Source of the DNA: Coprinus comatus
Lineage: Eukaryota; Basidiomycota; Agaricomycetes; Agaricales; Agaricaceae
Reading direction: 5' to 3'
Length of the DNA: 64,000 bases
Assembly: GCA_034638255.1 (NCBI GenBank)
Contig: JAWPGT010000001.1
Location: 1,116,001 to 1,180,000, forward strand
The notes beneath the pieces are model-generated. The model was given only the letters and a program-made list of their open reading frames with translations, was not told the DNA's origin and made no database searches. A program made the position numbers and the translations under genes. Of this stretch, positions 1-12,043 are shown piece after piece. Each line of letters opens with the position of its first letter. Positions within the stretch are counted from its first letter, which is position 1.

Positions 1-178
1 GGGAGAGGCCGAGGCAGCAGGAACAATTTCGCGAGCTCTAGAAAAGGCAGGAGATGGATTTCTGGCGCTGAGAAAAATCGAGGCCAGCAAAGCTATTGTG
101 CAGTCACTTTCGAATAATCCCAACGTGACATACATCCCAAGTAGTAGTGGTAATGTACTGTTCAGTGTAAATAAGTAG
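1..178 (+). CDS. PHB1: Prohibitin 1, C-terminal end (partial)
   Basis: The frame starting at base 2 is open for 58 codons and stops at TAG 176-178; the gene begins before the window. The piece reads as the C-terminal coiled coil of the SPFH/band-7 protein prohibitin 1: motifs EKAGDGFLALRKIEASKAIV and NPNVTYIPSSSGN match the fungal Phb1 tail in order, including the conserved NVTY-P segment. Prohibitin 1 pairs with prohibitin 2 in ring complexes of the mitochondrial inner membrane that act as a scaffold and modulate the m-AAA protease. Nothing upstream can be judged. The next gene on the same strand starts 285 bp later. Confidence 0.9.
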   Translation, partial: GEAEAAGTISRALEKAGDGFLALRKIEASKAIVQSLSNNPNVTYIPSSSGNVLFSVNK

Positions 179-463
179 AATATGTTCGGACTTGCGCCTG
201 AAAAAGGGTGTCCGACTCGGTTATGTGATCCAAGCGCTCCCACGGCAGTAAGACCTTGCTTGCTCTTGACTGTCATCTCGTCTGTCTCTCAGTATCTTCT
301 CTTTTTCTTTTTCCTCTCTCCTCTCGTCTATTTCCTCCTCTCTGACGGACTTCTCTATCGTATACTGTCTGTTGTTTCCCTGTCGTCGTATGCTAGGACA
401 ATTTTTTCTTGTCCATATCGCTCATCATGTATTGCAGGTCTCATTTCTTTCATCTATTAAATC

Positions 464-2002
464 ATGAATCCAATGGGTATGGGAGGACCTGCGGAGGCTC
501 CGGTATGTATCAATCTTTACTCCGGTGTCGATTGAACGCCTGATCGTGTTATAATCGCTCTATCGCGCGTCGTAACCCATTTTGAATTCTAGCGTCGTGC
601 TCATCTTTACGTTGGGAATTTGAGTCCTCGTGTCACGGAGTACATGCTTACAGAGATTTTCGCTGTCGCTGGACCTGTTCAACACGTTAAAATCATCCCA
701 GACCGTAACTACCAACACGGGGGACTCAACTATGGCTTTGTCGAGTATATCGATATGCGCGCGGCTGAAACCGCGTTGCAGACTCTGAATGGCCGCAAAA
801 TTTTTGATACCGAAATTAGAGTCAACTGGGCTTATCAAGGTCAACAAAATAAAGAAGACACCTCAGGTCATTACCATGTATTTGTTGGAGACCTTAGCCC
901 GGAGGTTAACGATGAAGTCCTCGGCAAGGCGTTCAGTGCCTTTGGTACCCTCTCTGATGCTCGTGTTATGTGGGACATGAACTCGGGAAAATCTCGTGGC
1001 TATGGTTTCCTCGCTTTCCGTGACAAGACTGATGCGGAACAAGCCATTGCTACGATGAATGGTGAATGGTTAGGTTCTCGTGCCATCCGCGTCAACTGGG
1101 CCAACCAAAAAACACAGGGTGCACCTGCACCATCGCAACAGCAACCACAGCAATCTCCTCGCCCTACTGGTGGCGCTGGCGGAGCCCCTGCCCCCATCAA
1201 TTTCCAGGGTGGTCCTTTGTCTTACGAGTCTGTTGTTCAACAGACGCCTGCCTATAATACTACCGTTTATGTCGGTAACTTGGTACCTTACTGCACCCAG
1301 GCGGACTTGATTCCTCTCTTCCAATCCATTGGCTATCTTTCCGAGATTCGCATGCAAGCCGATAGAGGTTTCGCCTTTGTCAAATTGGATACTCACGAAC
1401 ATGCTGCCATGGCAATTGTTCAACTACAAGGCCAAATGGTTCACGGAAGGCCTATCAAGTGTAGTTGGGGTAAGGATCGTGCTGATGGCGGTGCAACAGC
1501 AGCGGCGCCTGCTGCGATGAGCCCAACTGCAAGCACAGCTCCATATGCTAGCATGGTAAGTATTCTTTTGTCCCAAACTGTTCATCGAATCAAACCTCAA
1601 CCTTTTTTTTGGTAGCCTATGTATGGGATGCCTCAGCCTAACAGTTACGGTCAATATGGATTCGGTGCATACGCTGGTTTCCCAGGGCAAGCTGCAGGCC
1701 AACCGGCTCCCGGTGGTGCTTCTCCTGGAATGCCTCAACCAGCTACTGGGGCCAGTGCCCTTGGTTTGACAGGTGCACCTCAGCAAGGTGTTGCTGACCC
1801 CAATGCTGCTGCTGGCCAAGCTGGCCAGGCTCAATGGGGTGGGGCCGACCCCAATTCCTATTATTCCAATTATTGGGGTGGTTAGTATTGTCATTTCCAT
1901 TCCAGCATATGTTACTAACAATTCCTGATAGGATATTATGGACAACAACCAGCCGCTGGTCAGCAAGGCGCTGCTGATCCCTCCATGCCAGGTCAAGCAT
2001 AA
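464..2002 (+). CDS. PUB1: Triple-RRM RNA-binding protein, PUB1/TIA1 type
   Basis: Four exons (464-502, 593-1555, 1616-1880, 1932-2002) give 445 aa. Three RRM domains lie at about residues 16-90, 100-176 and 222-290, each with RNP2 (LYVGNL, VFVGDL, VYVGNL) and RNP1-type strands (GGLNYGFVEY, KSRGYGFLAF, DRGFAFVKL). The order of RRMs and the Gln/Gly/Ala/Tyr-rich tail (YYSNYWG, GYYGQQPAAG) match yeast Pub1 and animal TIA1/TIAR, which bind U- or AU-rich mRNA, affect mRNA stability and splicing, and enter stress granules. The last intron begins at a GT inside what would otherwise be a stop codon (GGTTAG); splicing adds 23 residues, and unspliced RNA would end at 1883-1885, so a shorter isoform is possible. 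Related Nam8/Ngr1 proteins are the main alternative name. Confidence 0.88.
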
Positions 2003-2313
2003 TTAGTTGTTTTATTCTTCTGTATCCCCCCAGTCATTCCTTCACAATGTTTTGATGTTGCTGAGTACCGGATATGAGTTTTTGACATCGTTTATAGCTC
2101 AAAGTAACAATGAGTTGTTTGTAGCAGTTAAATGTTTTCTGTCTCATTTTTTCCCTTTGTACTTCTTGATGGCTTGTTCCTTTTTCTTTAAATACAGTGA
2201 CTCTTGAATTCTAATATGAAACACGAGAAGTTGCCATTACGAAGTACATAAGATATCTGGATATTACGGGTATATGTTGGCAAGTGGAAGGCAAACCTAC
2301 GCTGAATCTACCA
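2003..2313. other. Convergent 3' spacer
   Basis: This 311-bp stretch separates the ends of PUB1-like (+) and ATG16 (-). It is AT-rich with T-runs and holds no supported exon; it should carry both polyadenylation regions. No poly(A) signal could be assigned with certainty. Confidence 0.5.
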
Positions 2314-3279
2314 TTAACCATTCGGTGTCAGATTCGGCATCAGGGGTGTTGGAGAGGTTGTCCCATCCTGTGTCTCCGGTGATTGAGCATTCGGCTCGAG
2401 TTCCCCTTTTCCCGAACTCGAAAAAGAGTCCTCAAGTACATCCATCCCGTTGTGGTTCAGATTCGCATGTCGAGAGCGCATATCTTCGTAAAACTGATTT
2501 GCCTCATTCATTTTATTTGCTTCGACCTGCTTTGCATCAAGCCACCGCTGTAACAGTTTGGCATTGTCCTTTTGCAGATTTTGATTACGCTCTTCTATTT
2601 GTCCTAGTTCCAGTTGCAAAGTGCTGATTTCATCATGCAAGATCTGAAAGATAGCATGAGCGATTTGAGAGAGTGTGTGTTAGATCCATTTTGGTAAAAA
2701 CACACCTGTACGGTCCTGTCTTTTTCTTGCATTAACTCAGCATGCTGATCCACCTTCCGCTTTAGAATAGCAAGTTCGTCCTTGGCCTTCCTAAGACTTT
2801 CCGAGTCAATTCGGGAGATCTCTTCTTTCTCACGGAGGGTTTCATTCATGGCAAGCAGCCGCTGAGCATTCTGTCCTTGAGTCTTGTATACAGTAGCTAG
2901 TTCATCACGTAGAGACGATATTTGGGATTCTAGAGAGGCTAGATATGCGGCGCGGATGGGATTGCTGATGATAGTGTCAGCATATGTGCAGATGGTAATC
3001 AACTCATACGCACTCCTCTCCTGAAGCAACCGAGGTAGTTTGCGAGCTGTTTGGACTAGTTTTGACAGAATTTACTGCTCTAAGTAAAGATGCATTTCGT
3101 TCCTTGAGGAGTTTGGTTTGTTGAGCAAGGCGTCGATCTGCACATATTGTGAACAGGGCATAGGTTATTGGATGTGATGAAGACGTACACTGTTCAATAA
3201 CGGAGGAGAAAGCTGACTCTTTGGCGTCGCGGTCGATGAGTCGGAGGCGGAGGAGCTCCTGCCACGAGGGTTCAGCCAT
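2314..3279 (-). CDS. ATG16: Autophagy protein 16 (ATG16)
   Basis: Four exons in transcript order (3279-3189, 3137-3014, 2964-2706, 2643-2314) encode 267 aa with all phases closing. The start MAEPSWQELLRLRL is the N-terminal Atg5-binding helix of Atg16. It is followed by EQYRRLAQQTKLLKERNA, a long coiled coil (residues about 90-200), and the hallmark end KLLQRWLDAKQVEANKMNEA. The length fits the WD40-free fungal form. Atg16 dimerises through the coiled coil and holds Atg12-Atg5 at the phagophore, where the complex acts as E3 for Atg8 lipidation. The tail after residue 230 is acidic and Ser/Pro-rich and looks disordered. The gene converges on the PUB1-like gene with a 311-bp shared 3' spacer, and its start lies 136 bp from the divergent Rab7 start. 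Confidence 0.9.
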
Positions 3280-3415
3280 CGGGGGGCCAGAAACTCGATC
3301 ACAACAACGCGAGGTGCGTTCGTGCGGAGTTTGAATCCCGTTATGGCACTGGAGGTGTGGCTCATATGTTCACCTCATCGTCTACTACTGCCATCTACCT
3401 CATTATCTCTCAACT

Positions 3416-4348
<933 letters not shown>

Positions 4349-4911
4349 GCGCTGATTGTCACTGGGGACTACTTGGGGACAATTGTAACATCATCATCAG
4401 ATGAACCAGGGACCTTCGTTTATTCGTGATACTGTCCTATCTTGTCGTTCTTCCACATCTAATTCTTCTGTGTTTACACGTATAACATTATGAACCCGCA
4501 ATGTCTTGACTTTTTGTACTCGCTTTCAGTACATTTGATGATTATAATACATACCCTTTTTTAATTTGTACCTGAACCTGAGTACCTCCTTCCTCAGTGT
4601 CCCGGGGTTGCACCATCCATGGAAAGGATTGAATATTAAGCTTTGGACGACACGACATTAACTCCACACTATTGGCAACGTGGACTTCTCAGTGAGGGTG
4701 CTTTCCCAGGGTTCGAACCGAATACCATTGTTCGCGTCTCGAGAGATAAAGAAAGCGTGGGAAAGGTTCTCTACATGACATTTACCAGATCAAGAATCAG
4801 GATCAATGTCATTAACAATCCTCATTATTGTTGTTCATTCCTTGGTCATCTCGACGCGCCTACATCTTTTCAAAGTCATTTCTTGTGTCACCTCAACCAA
4901 CACGCTGCGCA
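4349..4911. other. Intergenic, Rab7 3' UTR and next promoter
   Basis: 563 bp without a supported gene. The first part is AT-rich 3' UTR-like sequence of the Rab7 gene; the rest should be the promoter of the chromodomain gene. A GGTTCGAACC box near 4710 resembles a Pol III B box, but no cloverleaf forms around it. Confidence 0.4.
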
Positions 4912-7900
4912 ATGGTCAATAAATCAAAGAAACACAAGCTATCGGAACAAATCCAAACATTAGACCAATCTGACGAGGAGGCCGGAATATTCACCGTCGG
5001 TCAGTCACTTATTCCACATCAAGAGCCACACTGTGTAACATTTGTGTAATCCTCTAGAGGTTGTTCTGAAAGCTCGTGTCGCATCGTTAAAGAAAAAGAG
5101 CTGGGTGAGTATCTGCATTCAAACTGCCTCTTGTGAATTCGAAATGGTCACTCACGAATTTTTGGATAGGAATATTACGTTAAAGTAAGGAAACTACTTA
5201 AAACATATGGGACCGCGATGCTAATTAGGTGACTAGTGGGCTGGATATGATTCAGAAGAAAACACGCAAGTGGCCATTCTGCTTTGCTTTCCATGGCCCA
5301 GACCCCTGATGCTATAAACAACAGCTGGGAACCGGAAGACAACCTAGAACAATGTAAACGATTGTTGGATAGCTTTTGGCGACATATTGGTTGGGACTGG
5401 AATGATTACCACGAAGGGCATGAATGTGTACCTGATCCAAAGTGGATTGGTGAGTGCATATTTTAACCAGCTTGACAAAGCAACCCTCATTGCGAGTCTG
5501 ACAGCTGCTGAGAAGAAAAGGTTTTGGCAAGGATGCTCACCGCATGATAGGCGGCGCTATGAACGTGCTGAAGAAATGCGCAGAAGAGACAGATCACCAA
5601 AGATATCGAATTTTGACGCTCAGCTTGGAAACCTTAAGAATCAAACAGAGAAACAGAGAGATTTAGGATATCTACCCTTTCAAAGGTCCCCGTCACCCGT
5701 ACAGTTATGGGAGAGTTCGAGTTCTCGTGCACAAGGAAAGAATTTTAAGAAAGTATGTAGCATTCCATTCATACACCAACATCACTAATGAAATCTCTTT
5801 GATAATAAGAGAGCTCGCACGAAGAATACAGACGTAGAAACAGACTCGGACACAAGTGATATACCCTTGAGGGAGAAAGCAAAAGTGAAGAAAGTTAAAA
5901 AGAAGCGGCGTATTGCGTCTCCCGTTTCTTCGGATGATGAAGTGAGTTATATATATTTACTTCCTAATATCACCTAATAATTTCAACAGCCTATTGCGAA
6001 ACAGATAGAGAAGTTGAAACCGAGGTCAAAGTCACAGTCAAAGTCGAAGTCTACGAGTTTTACACCTGACAATGCGCAGGACAAGATAAGAATAGCTATA
6101 CCCAAAGCAATAAACAATGTATGAGCTCTTTTACCTCCTTAAAGCTGAAATATTGACATGGGCTATAGAAAGGCAAACAGAGGGAAGAAGAAAGTGACTC
6201 CCCGGACTCGCCATCTTCTCTATTTTCGGTTGATATGTCTCCTTCTCCCGAGACTGAAAATAGACATATGCCACCTACGAGCTCAGCAAAGATTCCTCTT
6301 GCATCAAAACGCAAACCTCGCGGTACTTTACCCTTATCAGCGCAACCAGCAATTTCTAAATCTAAATCAAGCCCCGCAATACCAGCTAAAGCTTTTAATC
6401 GACCACTTAATCCACATGCTAGACTCCTCAGTGATCCGTCACTTACTAGCCCCATTGACGGAATTTCCACAAAGCAACGTCTCGGTCAAATGGCCTTGGC
6501 GCCCATTAACCCCAAGAATGCAAGAAATAAACTTCCCAGCTTCAAGAAAACCCAGGCTCCTGCAAACGCGTCATCACCAAATGAACCCTCACATTCAAAC
6601 GTTGTCCTTGTCCCTGACGGTTCAACTACACCTTCGAATGCAATCCCACCTCCAGATATGACACTGCATACGCTGAACATGGTAAATCAAAACGAGGATT
6701 GGCCCAGTATGCCAATAGACATGCAACCAACTAGTATGTCACCTGTGGCAATCGTGTAAGATGCATCCTCTCTGTGCTAAAGCTTACTCTAACTGAATCC
6801 GAAACCAGCCGTGCATCCGACGCTACCGTCGACGATTTTTTGACCTCAGTATCCGAGTCACTGTCTCTGTAGGTTCCATCTCATACATCTCAACAAATCT
6901 AAAGCCTTGTATTCGTTCATCTTCCTGTGAAAAATTGGTGACAACCGCAGATTTTCTAATTTATACCTTTTAGACATATACCTGAATCTCCTACCGATCC
7001 TATCTATCCATCAAGGAAGCCAATGATTATCCCAGGAAAGTAAGCCATACGCACTGCCAATGCTTGGGGGTAACACTTACACATGAATTTAGAATACCAA
7101 AGAAGTGGAAATGGGAGGGAAAACTGTATCTCATCCGACCCAATGACGAGGAAGAATGCGTTGGGAATATGTTATGCACCAATACTTCGAAACCTAAAGA
7201 AGGTGGATCACGCATCCCACAAACATTTGACACGATGGAAAGATTAGAATTTCTTTCCTTTCACGACCTATCGGATTTAGATCAATTTCTAGAGGCCTGT
7301 AAAAGTTCGGACCAGTTTGCAACTCTTACTGCTCAAGATGAGGATACAACTTCATCTTTGAAAACTCTTGTAGACTATATGAACAAACACGAAAAGGTAA
7401 GCAAAGATAACCAATTACAATTTAACATACCGCTAAGCCTAAGTAGATTGCACTTGTACCCATTTGGTACCAGGAAAATCTCTTCGGTCACTTGCTAGTT
7501 TTTCCCCATACCCCTAGCTTCAGGAGCCTGGTACGACAGCTGGAGGTTCCCTCGGACGTTACTGCATTTGCTGCAAATGGTGGATTGCTTGTATCACTTC
7601 ATAACTGGGTGCTCGGCCCGACATCTTACAAGGAAGAATCACGGAGAACACTGAGCAGCATCATACCTGCAGAGCCCGCCTTTTCGATACCACCCAAGAA
7701 GCGCGAAGAAGCACAATCCAGTCAGTCAGGCCTTCGGACGGAATGGTCGACATCATTGTCTAGAAGCCCCATCATGCACCTCGCAATTAATGTCCTCAAG
7801 TTCCCATCAGACCTTTTCGAGTGGTTCCTCGCCAGCTTTAGACCATACGCCATCTACCACGAATTCGAGAGGGTTTATCTTCGATCTGAACACGTTGAAG

Positions 7901-8892
7901 ATGAAATGCTAAAAGCGATATTAGAGGGATGTCAAGCACGGGAATGGAAACACAAATCTGCAACTAATCCTAATGATCAAAAGAAAGAGTCTTCCAGACT
8001 TAGAGTAATCTTTATTCATGTGGGGTCTATTAGGAAGTTTCGCTATTCCCCGTTGACGGCTAAACGGCGATCCCTGGAGATGCGATACTATACGTATGGG
8101 ACCGATCCAAACTTTCCACGGTATATGTGGGGTATTCGGGAGGTCTATCCGATAGGTGATTTTAGGATATTGTCATCTTGTAATTCCGTACCTGAACTTC
8201 TTTTCCAGGTGGTGTTGTGACGTTTTTGCCAAGTGCCTTTACCGAGGACTATGTTATGACAATAAACTTAATTCGAAAAATTCATGAACATCCACTCTGG
8301 ATGGGATTTATTTCTCCCGCCTGTTTGGGATATCTCGCAAGTACAATATCCGGGGATAACGATACCCTGGCATTCTTTGAAGGAAGACTGTACGTATCTC
8401 TTTGTACCATTCACTAAATAACCTTCACTAAGATATGCTCTGGTAGTAACCTGTTCACCTACACTTCTCTACTGAAATGCATAACAGAAGGCGAGATTGC
8501 TTTTCTCACTGCACCACCAGACGCATATAGTTCAGCGGATAAAATCAAATCATGGGTTAGGGATCATTGTCGGACATTGGATGAACGTTCTGCACTTTCT
8601 ATGGGTGTATCCGCATTTAATTCCGTATGTGCCAACCAGAGTGATTGCCTGAAGGCTGTCCATGAGGATGTTCTTGAAAGTATATCAACCATCCAGTGGC
8701 ATCCTGCTATATTATATGAGTATCGTAGGTTTGTCACTGTCAAGGATGCCAGTGATACTGCTATCAAAGCTCATAATGTTTGTATTTCTCTCAAAAGATT
8801 GTGTTTGTGTATACTGATGTAAGGTTTTCAAGGTGGAGTATGTTACAGCTCAAGCCTTCGAATTCCAAGACAACTTCTTCCTCGAGGAGTAA
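4912..8892 (+). CDS. Chromodomain protein with SPOC-like C-terminus (Chp1-like?)
   Basis: Sixteen phase-consistent exons (4912-4999, 5058-5104, 5170-5184, 5237-5265, 5325-5449, 5505-5752, 5810-5941, 5990-6118, 6169-6755, 6809-6868, 6974-7039, 7093-7396, 7474-8155, 8209-8389, 8447-8777, 8833-8892) give 1027 aa. Residues about 27-75 form a chromodomain: VEVVLKARV, then KSWEYYVKWAGYDSEENT and WEPEDNLEQC. The aromatic positions expected for methyl-lysine binding (the first strand residue being Val rather than Tyr) include the W/Y of WEYYVKW and the W of TWEPE. A basic, Ser/Pro-rich linker (185-490) precedes a conserved-looking half starting KKWKWEGKLYLIRP, which resembles the first strand of SPOC domains. 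S. pombe Chp1, the RITS heterochromatin subunit, has this order (chromodomain, linker, SPOC-like), so a Chp1-like role at H3K9me is my inference. The SPOC call is weak; another Swi6/Clr4-reader class is possible. Exon 3 is only 15 nt and intron 4 is GC-AG. Confidence 0.72.
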
Positions 8893-9006
8893 TCTTAGAT
8901 TACGCCCGGCCTAGGACTCGACCATGTTATTCAGTTTTCTTTCTTCGTGCACATATATCAAATCAGAACTATACTTTCTATTGTGACAAGTATTCATCCC
9001 AGCATT

Positions 9007-10012
9007 TTATATCATTTCAGCCTGCTTTAAACCCTCTGTGAGTGTAATTTCCGCTTCAACGCAACGTCTTATTTTGAGCTTTAAGCAAGATAATAAGTCT
9101 TTTTGTTTTTGTTTTTGTGTGGTATAACAATGAGAGAAATTTACCATTTTGACCATACCTGACTTTGAAGAGTCCACTAGTTCACCGCCGAGTATCAATT
9201 CATCCAATATCTAATAATGTGAATTAAGATTATTATTATTTTTTGCATTAGGGGATATGCCAATATGGTAATAACTTGACACATACGAGGTAGGCTTGTT
9301 CGAAATGAAAGATCCTAAGAGAGAAGTGGATTAGCATAAAGATAAAAAAATCTTTGAATCGCTACCAGTCATTTGTTATACTCACAAATCCAATTCGCAG
9401 ACCTAATCTAATGAGCAAGAATAATGAACACAAATAAACTCAAAAAAATACCTACACTTCCGAAATCTTGATCCAAAATTTCGACAAAACGATGTAATAC
9501 TTCGAGTGCGATTAATTCGTTATCCGTAGAATCGATTTCGGCCACGAAGAATAGGGATGCATATCGTTTGTAAACGACCTGAACTCAAATGAATGAATAG
9601 GGGTAAGAACAATTGGAAATGGTGAGTTCAAAGTTCAAGTTGTTTCTAACATGAAAGTTTTTGGCGCTTACCTTTCGGCCTGGACAGTCAAAGGTATTAT
9701 GTGGAATTACATTGTGTATAATTAGGATATGATTGATAATTGTTAGTAATAGTTGTAGGTAGTTCTATAACATACCCTTATATTCCAATATATTACACAT
9801 TTTAGCTTTCCTTGCCAAAACCAGTTGGGTGATATCGCGAATAATTAAGGATTTGGTTTTATTAGGGAGTGTAGTGTACCATTTTGTGAGACGGACTTTT
9901 CCTAATATTAAGGGGAGAAAGACAATTCAGTACCCAGTCCTTCAAAACTGACAGAATGAAAACATTTGGGAGGGTTACCTTGTCGAGAAACCAGAAGGAT
10001 ATAGTTTATCAT
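9007..10012 (-). CDS. APS1: AP-1 clathrin adaptor, sigma subunit
   Basis: Eight exons in transcript order (10012-9979, 9901-9776, 9679-9672, 9578-9456, 9402-9386, 9314-9287, 9210-9164, 9067-9007) give about 147 aa. The protein starts [20 protein letters not shown], with the [20 protein letters not shown] strand, [12 protein letters not shown], the core [13 protein letters not shown] and [15 protein letters not shown]. The KRYASLFF and GEL-SSK elements place it with AP-1 sigma rather than AP-2, -3 or -4. The subunit belongs to the trans-Golgi/endosome clathrin adaptor and helps form the dileucine-signal pocket. Exon 3 is only 8 nt and exon 5 only 17 nt, yet all phases close. The last junction is uncertain: I used donor GTCAGG at 9163 giving tail SSKRCVEAE; a GTATGG donor at 9158 would give another short tail. 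Confidence 0.85.
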
Positions 10013-10278
10013 CCGAAGGGATTGGGGTTAAGAAGAACAGATGAGAATAGGTCAGGGGCATGTTTCAAGTCTTGCCTATGTTAATAAATCACACAGCTGG
10101 CACGCTTAGCTTCATTAGGAGGCCTCGGTCTTTTTTACGTCTAGTACGAAGGTATTTTGGGGGTATCATCATTCAAAGGGGATTGTTCTGATCAGAACGA
10201 TCTTATTATGTATGATCATGGTCACTTTTGTAAGAGAGTGAAAACTGTTTGTACGTATAGATATGTAACAAGAAAAAA

Positions 10279-11898
10279 TTAGTTATTCATCAAATATCCT
10301 TCGTCAAGCGCAAACTTCCTCGCAAATGGCATCCATTTTCCCATTAACTCCGAGAAATTTACGTTCATAGTATGAATACCAGCAAGTGGTAGAAATGGAT
10401 CCGAATCTTTCCTATACGCATCTGTTCGCTTCTTCTTCGCATGTTCCATAACCTGTCTCATCCATGGCTCCGTCCTTGCATTCCAAGGCCAAGTTATAGT
10501 TACAATGGTTTCGAAATGTCGTTCCAATTCACCGTATACATGAGCTACAAACCAAATCCAACTCTTCGGCAATCTTTCTTTCTTCACCATAAGATTATAA
10601 ATGAGATATTCGCGCCATTTTATAGATTCTTCATCTGACATCATGGAGGGTATCTGAAGTTCTGGATTAAGATTTTGGAGCCAGGGAGGAAGATGACATG
10701 AGGCCCACAGTGGGGAATAATATGCCTTTTCCCATTGGGTGAGAACGACTGATTTGACATTATTGTCTCCGTCAAATTGTACAACGAAAGCTGACATATG
10801 CATATACTTGTGTTGAAGTCGAAAGATTGACTCTGATAAAATTGTGTGTAGAACCATCGCCCTCTCTTTGAACTTGAGCCTCTCCTTGGCATCTTTGAAA
10901 GGAACTTTATCCATCCCTGAAATATGTGGTGGTAAGAAATTGCCTCCTGCAAAATCGGACATGTTTTCCTCGATAAATTTGTTGAGGTTTTTGATCCGGA
11001 GGGTGTCTTTGTCTGATAGACTATAGGTGTGATATTCGTGAAAACGAGTTTGAAAGGCTGTCTCGTCTGGTTCTCCATCGGGCGTAAAGAGACCCTGATA
11101 AACGAGTCTGTAAGCCTTCTTTAGATGTTCAAGATTAGAGGTTGCTAATCTTGTACGACGTCGTTGGATAGCAACAGAAGAGGATGAAGCAGTTGGTGCA
11201 TCTGGTTGAGGTTGTAAAGGCCCTTGATATTCCTGTGGAGGCCGGACATGGATGGCAGAGCACAGTATATCTGCAATCTTCTCTAACACGGCTATTTTCT
11301 GATCGTCATTGAGTAGCCCCCATACCACGTCCAGGGGCTTTCCGGTGCTCTCCACCTACAGACCCACGAGATTAACGACAAGACTGAATTGGGGTAGGAT
11401 GTAGAACATACATCTTCCATAACAACAATATTGTAACTCTTGGGTTCTTGTGTGGGAGCCCAATGTCCATAAATTCTAGGGGCAGCCCAGTCGAGGACCT
11501 TTCGTACGGCCTCAGTGTTTTGAATCTGGGGTACAATAAGATAATGAAAGCGAGAATAGCGGAGTAGAATATAATTACCAGCGCCTGTCGAGCTCTTACC
11601 CCCTGTGGGTAGATAATGGCCAAGACGGTTTTTGGGACTTTTCCTGGATACGAGCCGTGAATGTCGAGGGCAAAAGTCAAGCACTTTAAAAGCAGTTAAC
11701 TTGTAGGACGAGAGAGACGAATGGCCAGAGACTGACTGGCATGGAATCCCGATAGCATCTGGTGACAAACTTGGCAAGTAGATAGTTTTCTCCTCGTCCG
11801 CTCTGGATAGGCGGGACGAGGGTGGACTGGACGCGGTTTGCAACGATAGCGGCGATGTGAGGATAGTCGAGATCCTTGGGGTCAAAAACCAAGGCCAT
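10279..11898 (-). CDS. APH-fold kinase-like protein, probable pseudokinase
   Basis: Four exons (11898-11737, 11683-11600, 11525-11412, 11355-10279) give 478 aa. The pattern of fungal aminoglycoside-phosphotransferase-like kinases is visible: NTEAVRKVLDWAAPRIYG, then IVVMEDVESTGKPLDVVWG, LNDDQKIAVLEKIADI, and near the C-terminus SPLWASCHLPPWL, which follows the metal-binding segment in this family. Where active members carry HGDLH--N and IDWE, this protein has HKYMHMSAF (about residue 302) and VVLTQWE (about 323-329), so catalytic Asp, Asn and metal-ligand Asp all appear replaced. I therefore infer a catalytically dead or strongly diverged member. No substrate can be given. The N-terminal exons are the least certain part: the exon 1 donor GTCAGT at 11736 is chosen only by phase. 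A 266-bp gap separates its stop from the upstream AP-1 sigma start. Confidence 0.65.
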
Positions 11899-12043
11899 GG
11901 TATCTAAGAGCAGCGCATTTCTGTAGCATCGTGGCCTGCCTCGTTTGCGATGGTCGTGTTGGGTGACAGATACTTACGGAAACATCCCCGGTTGTCCATA
12001 TCAAATAATCACATCATAAATTTATCATAAACAGTTACATATT

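Noticed and set aside
1424..1996. 190-codon minus-strand open frame over the PUB1-like gene.
   Set aside because: Antisense shadow of RRM3 and the Gln/Gly-rich tail; no family signal and conflicts with a well-supported coding strand.
4630..4740. tRNA-like signals: TGGCAACGTGG (A-box-like) and GGTTCGAACC (B-box-like).
   Set aside because: No T-stem or acceptor stem pairs around the boxes and the spacing does not fold into a cloverleaf.
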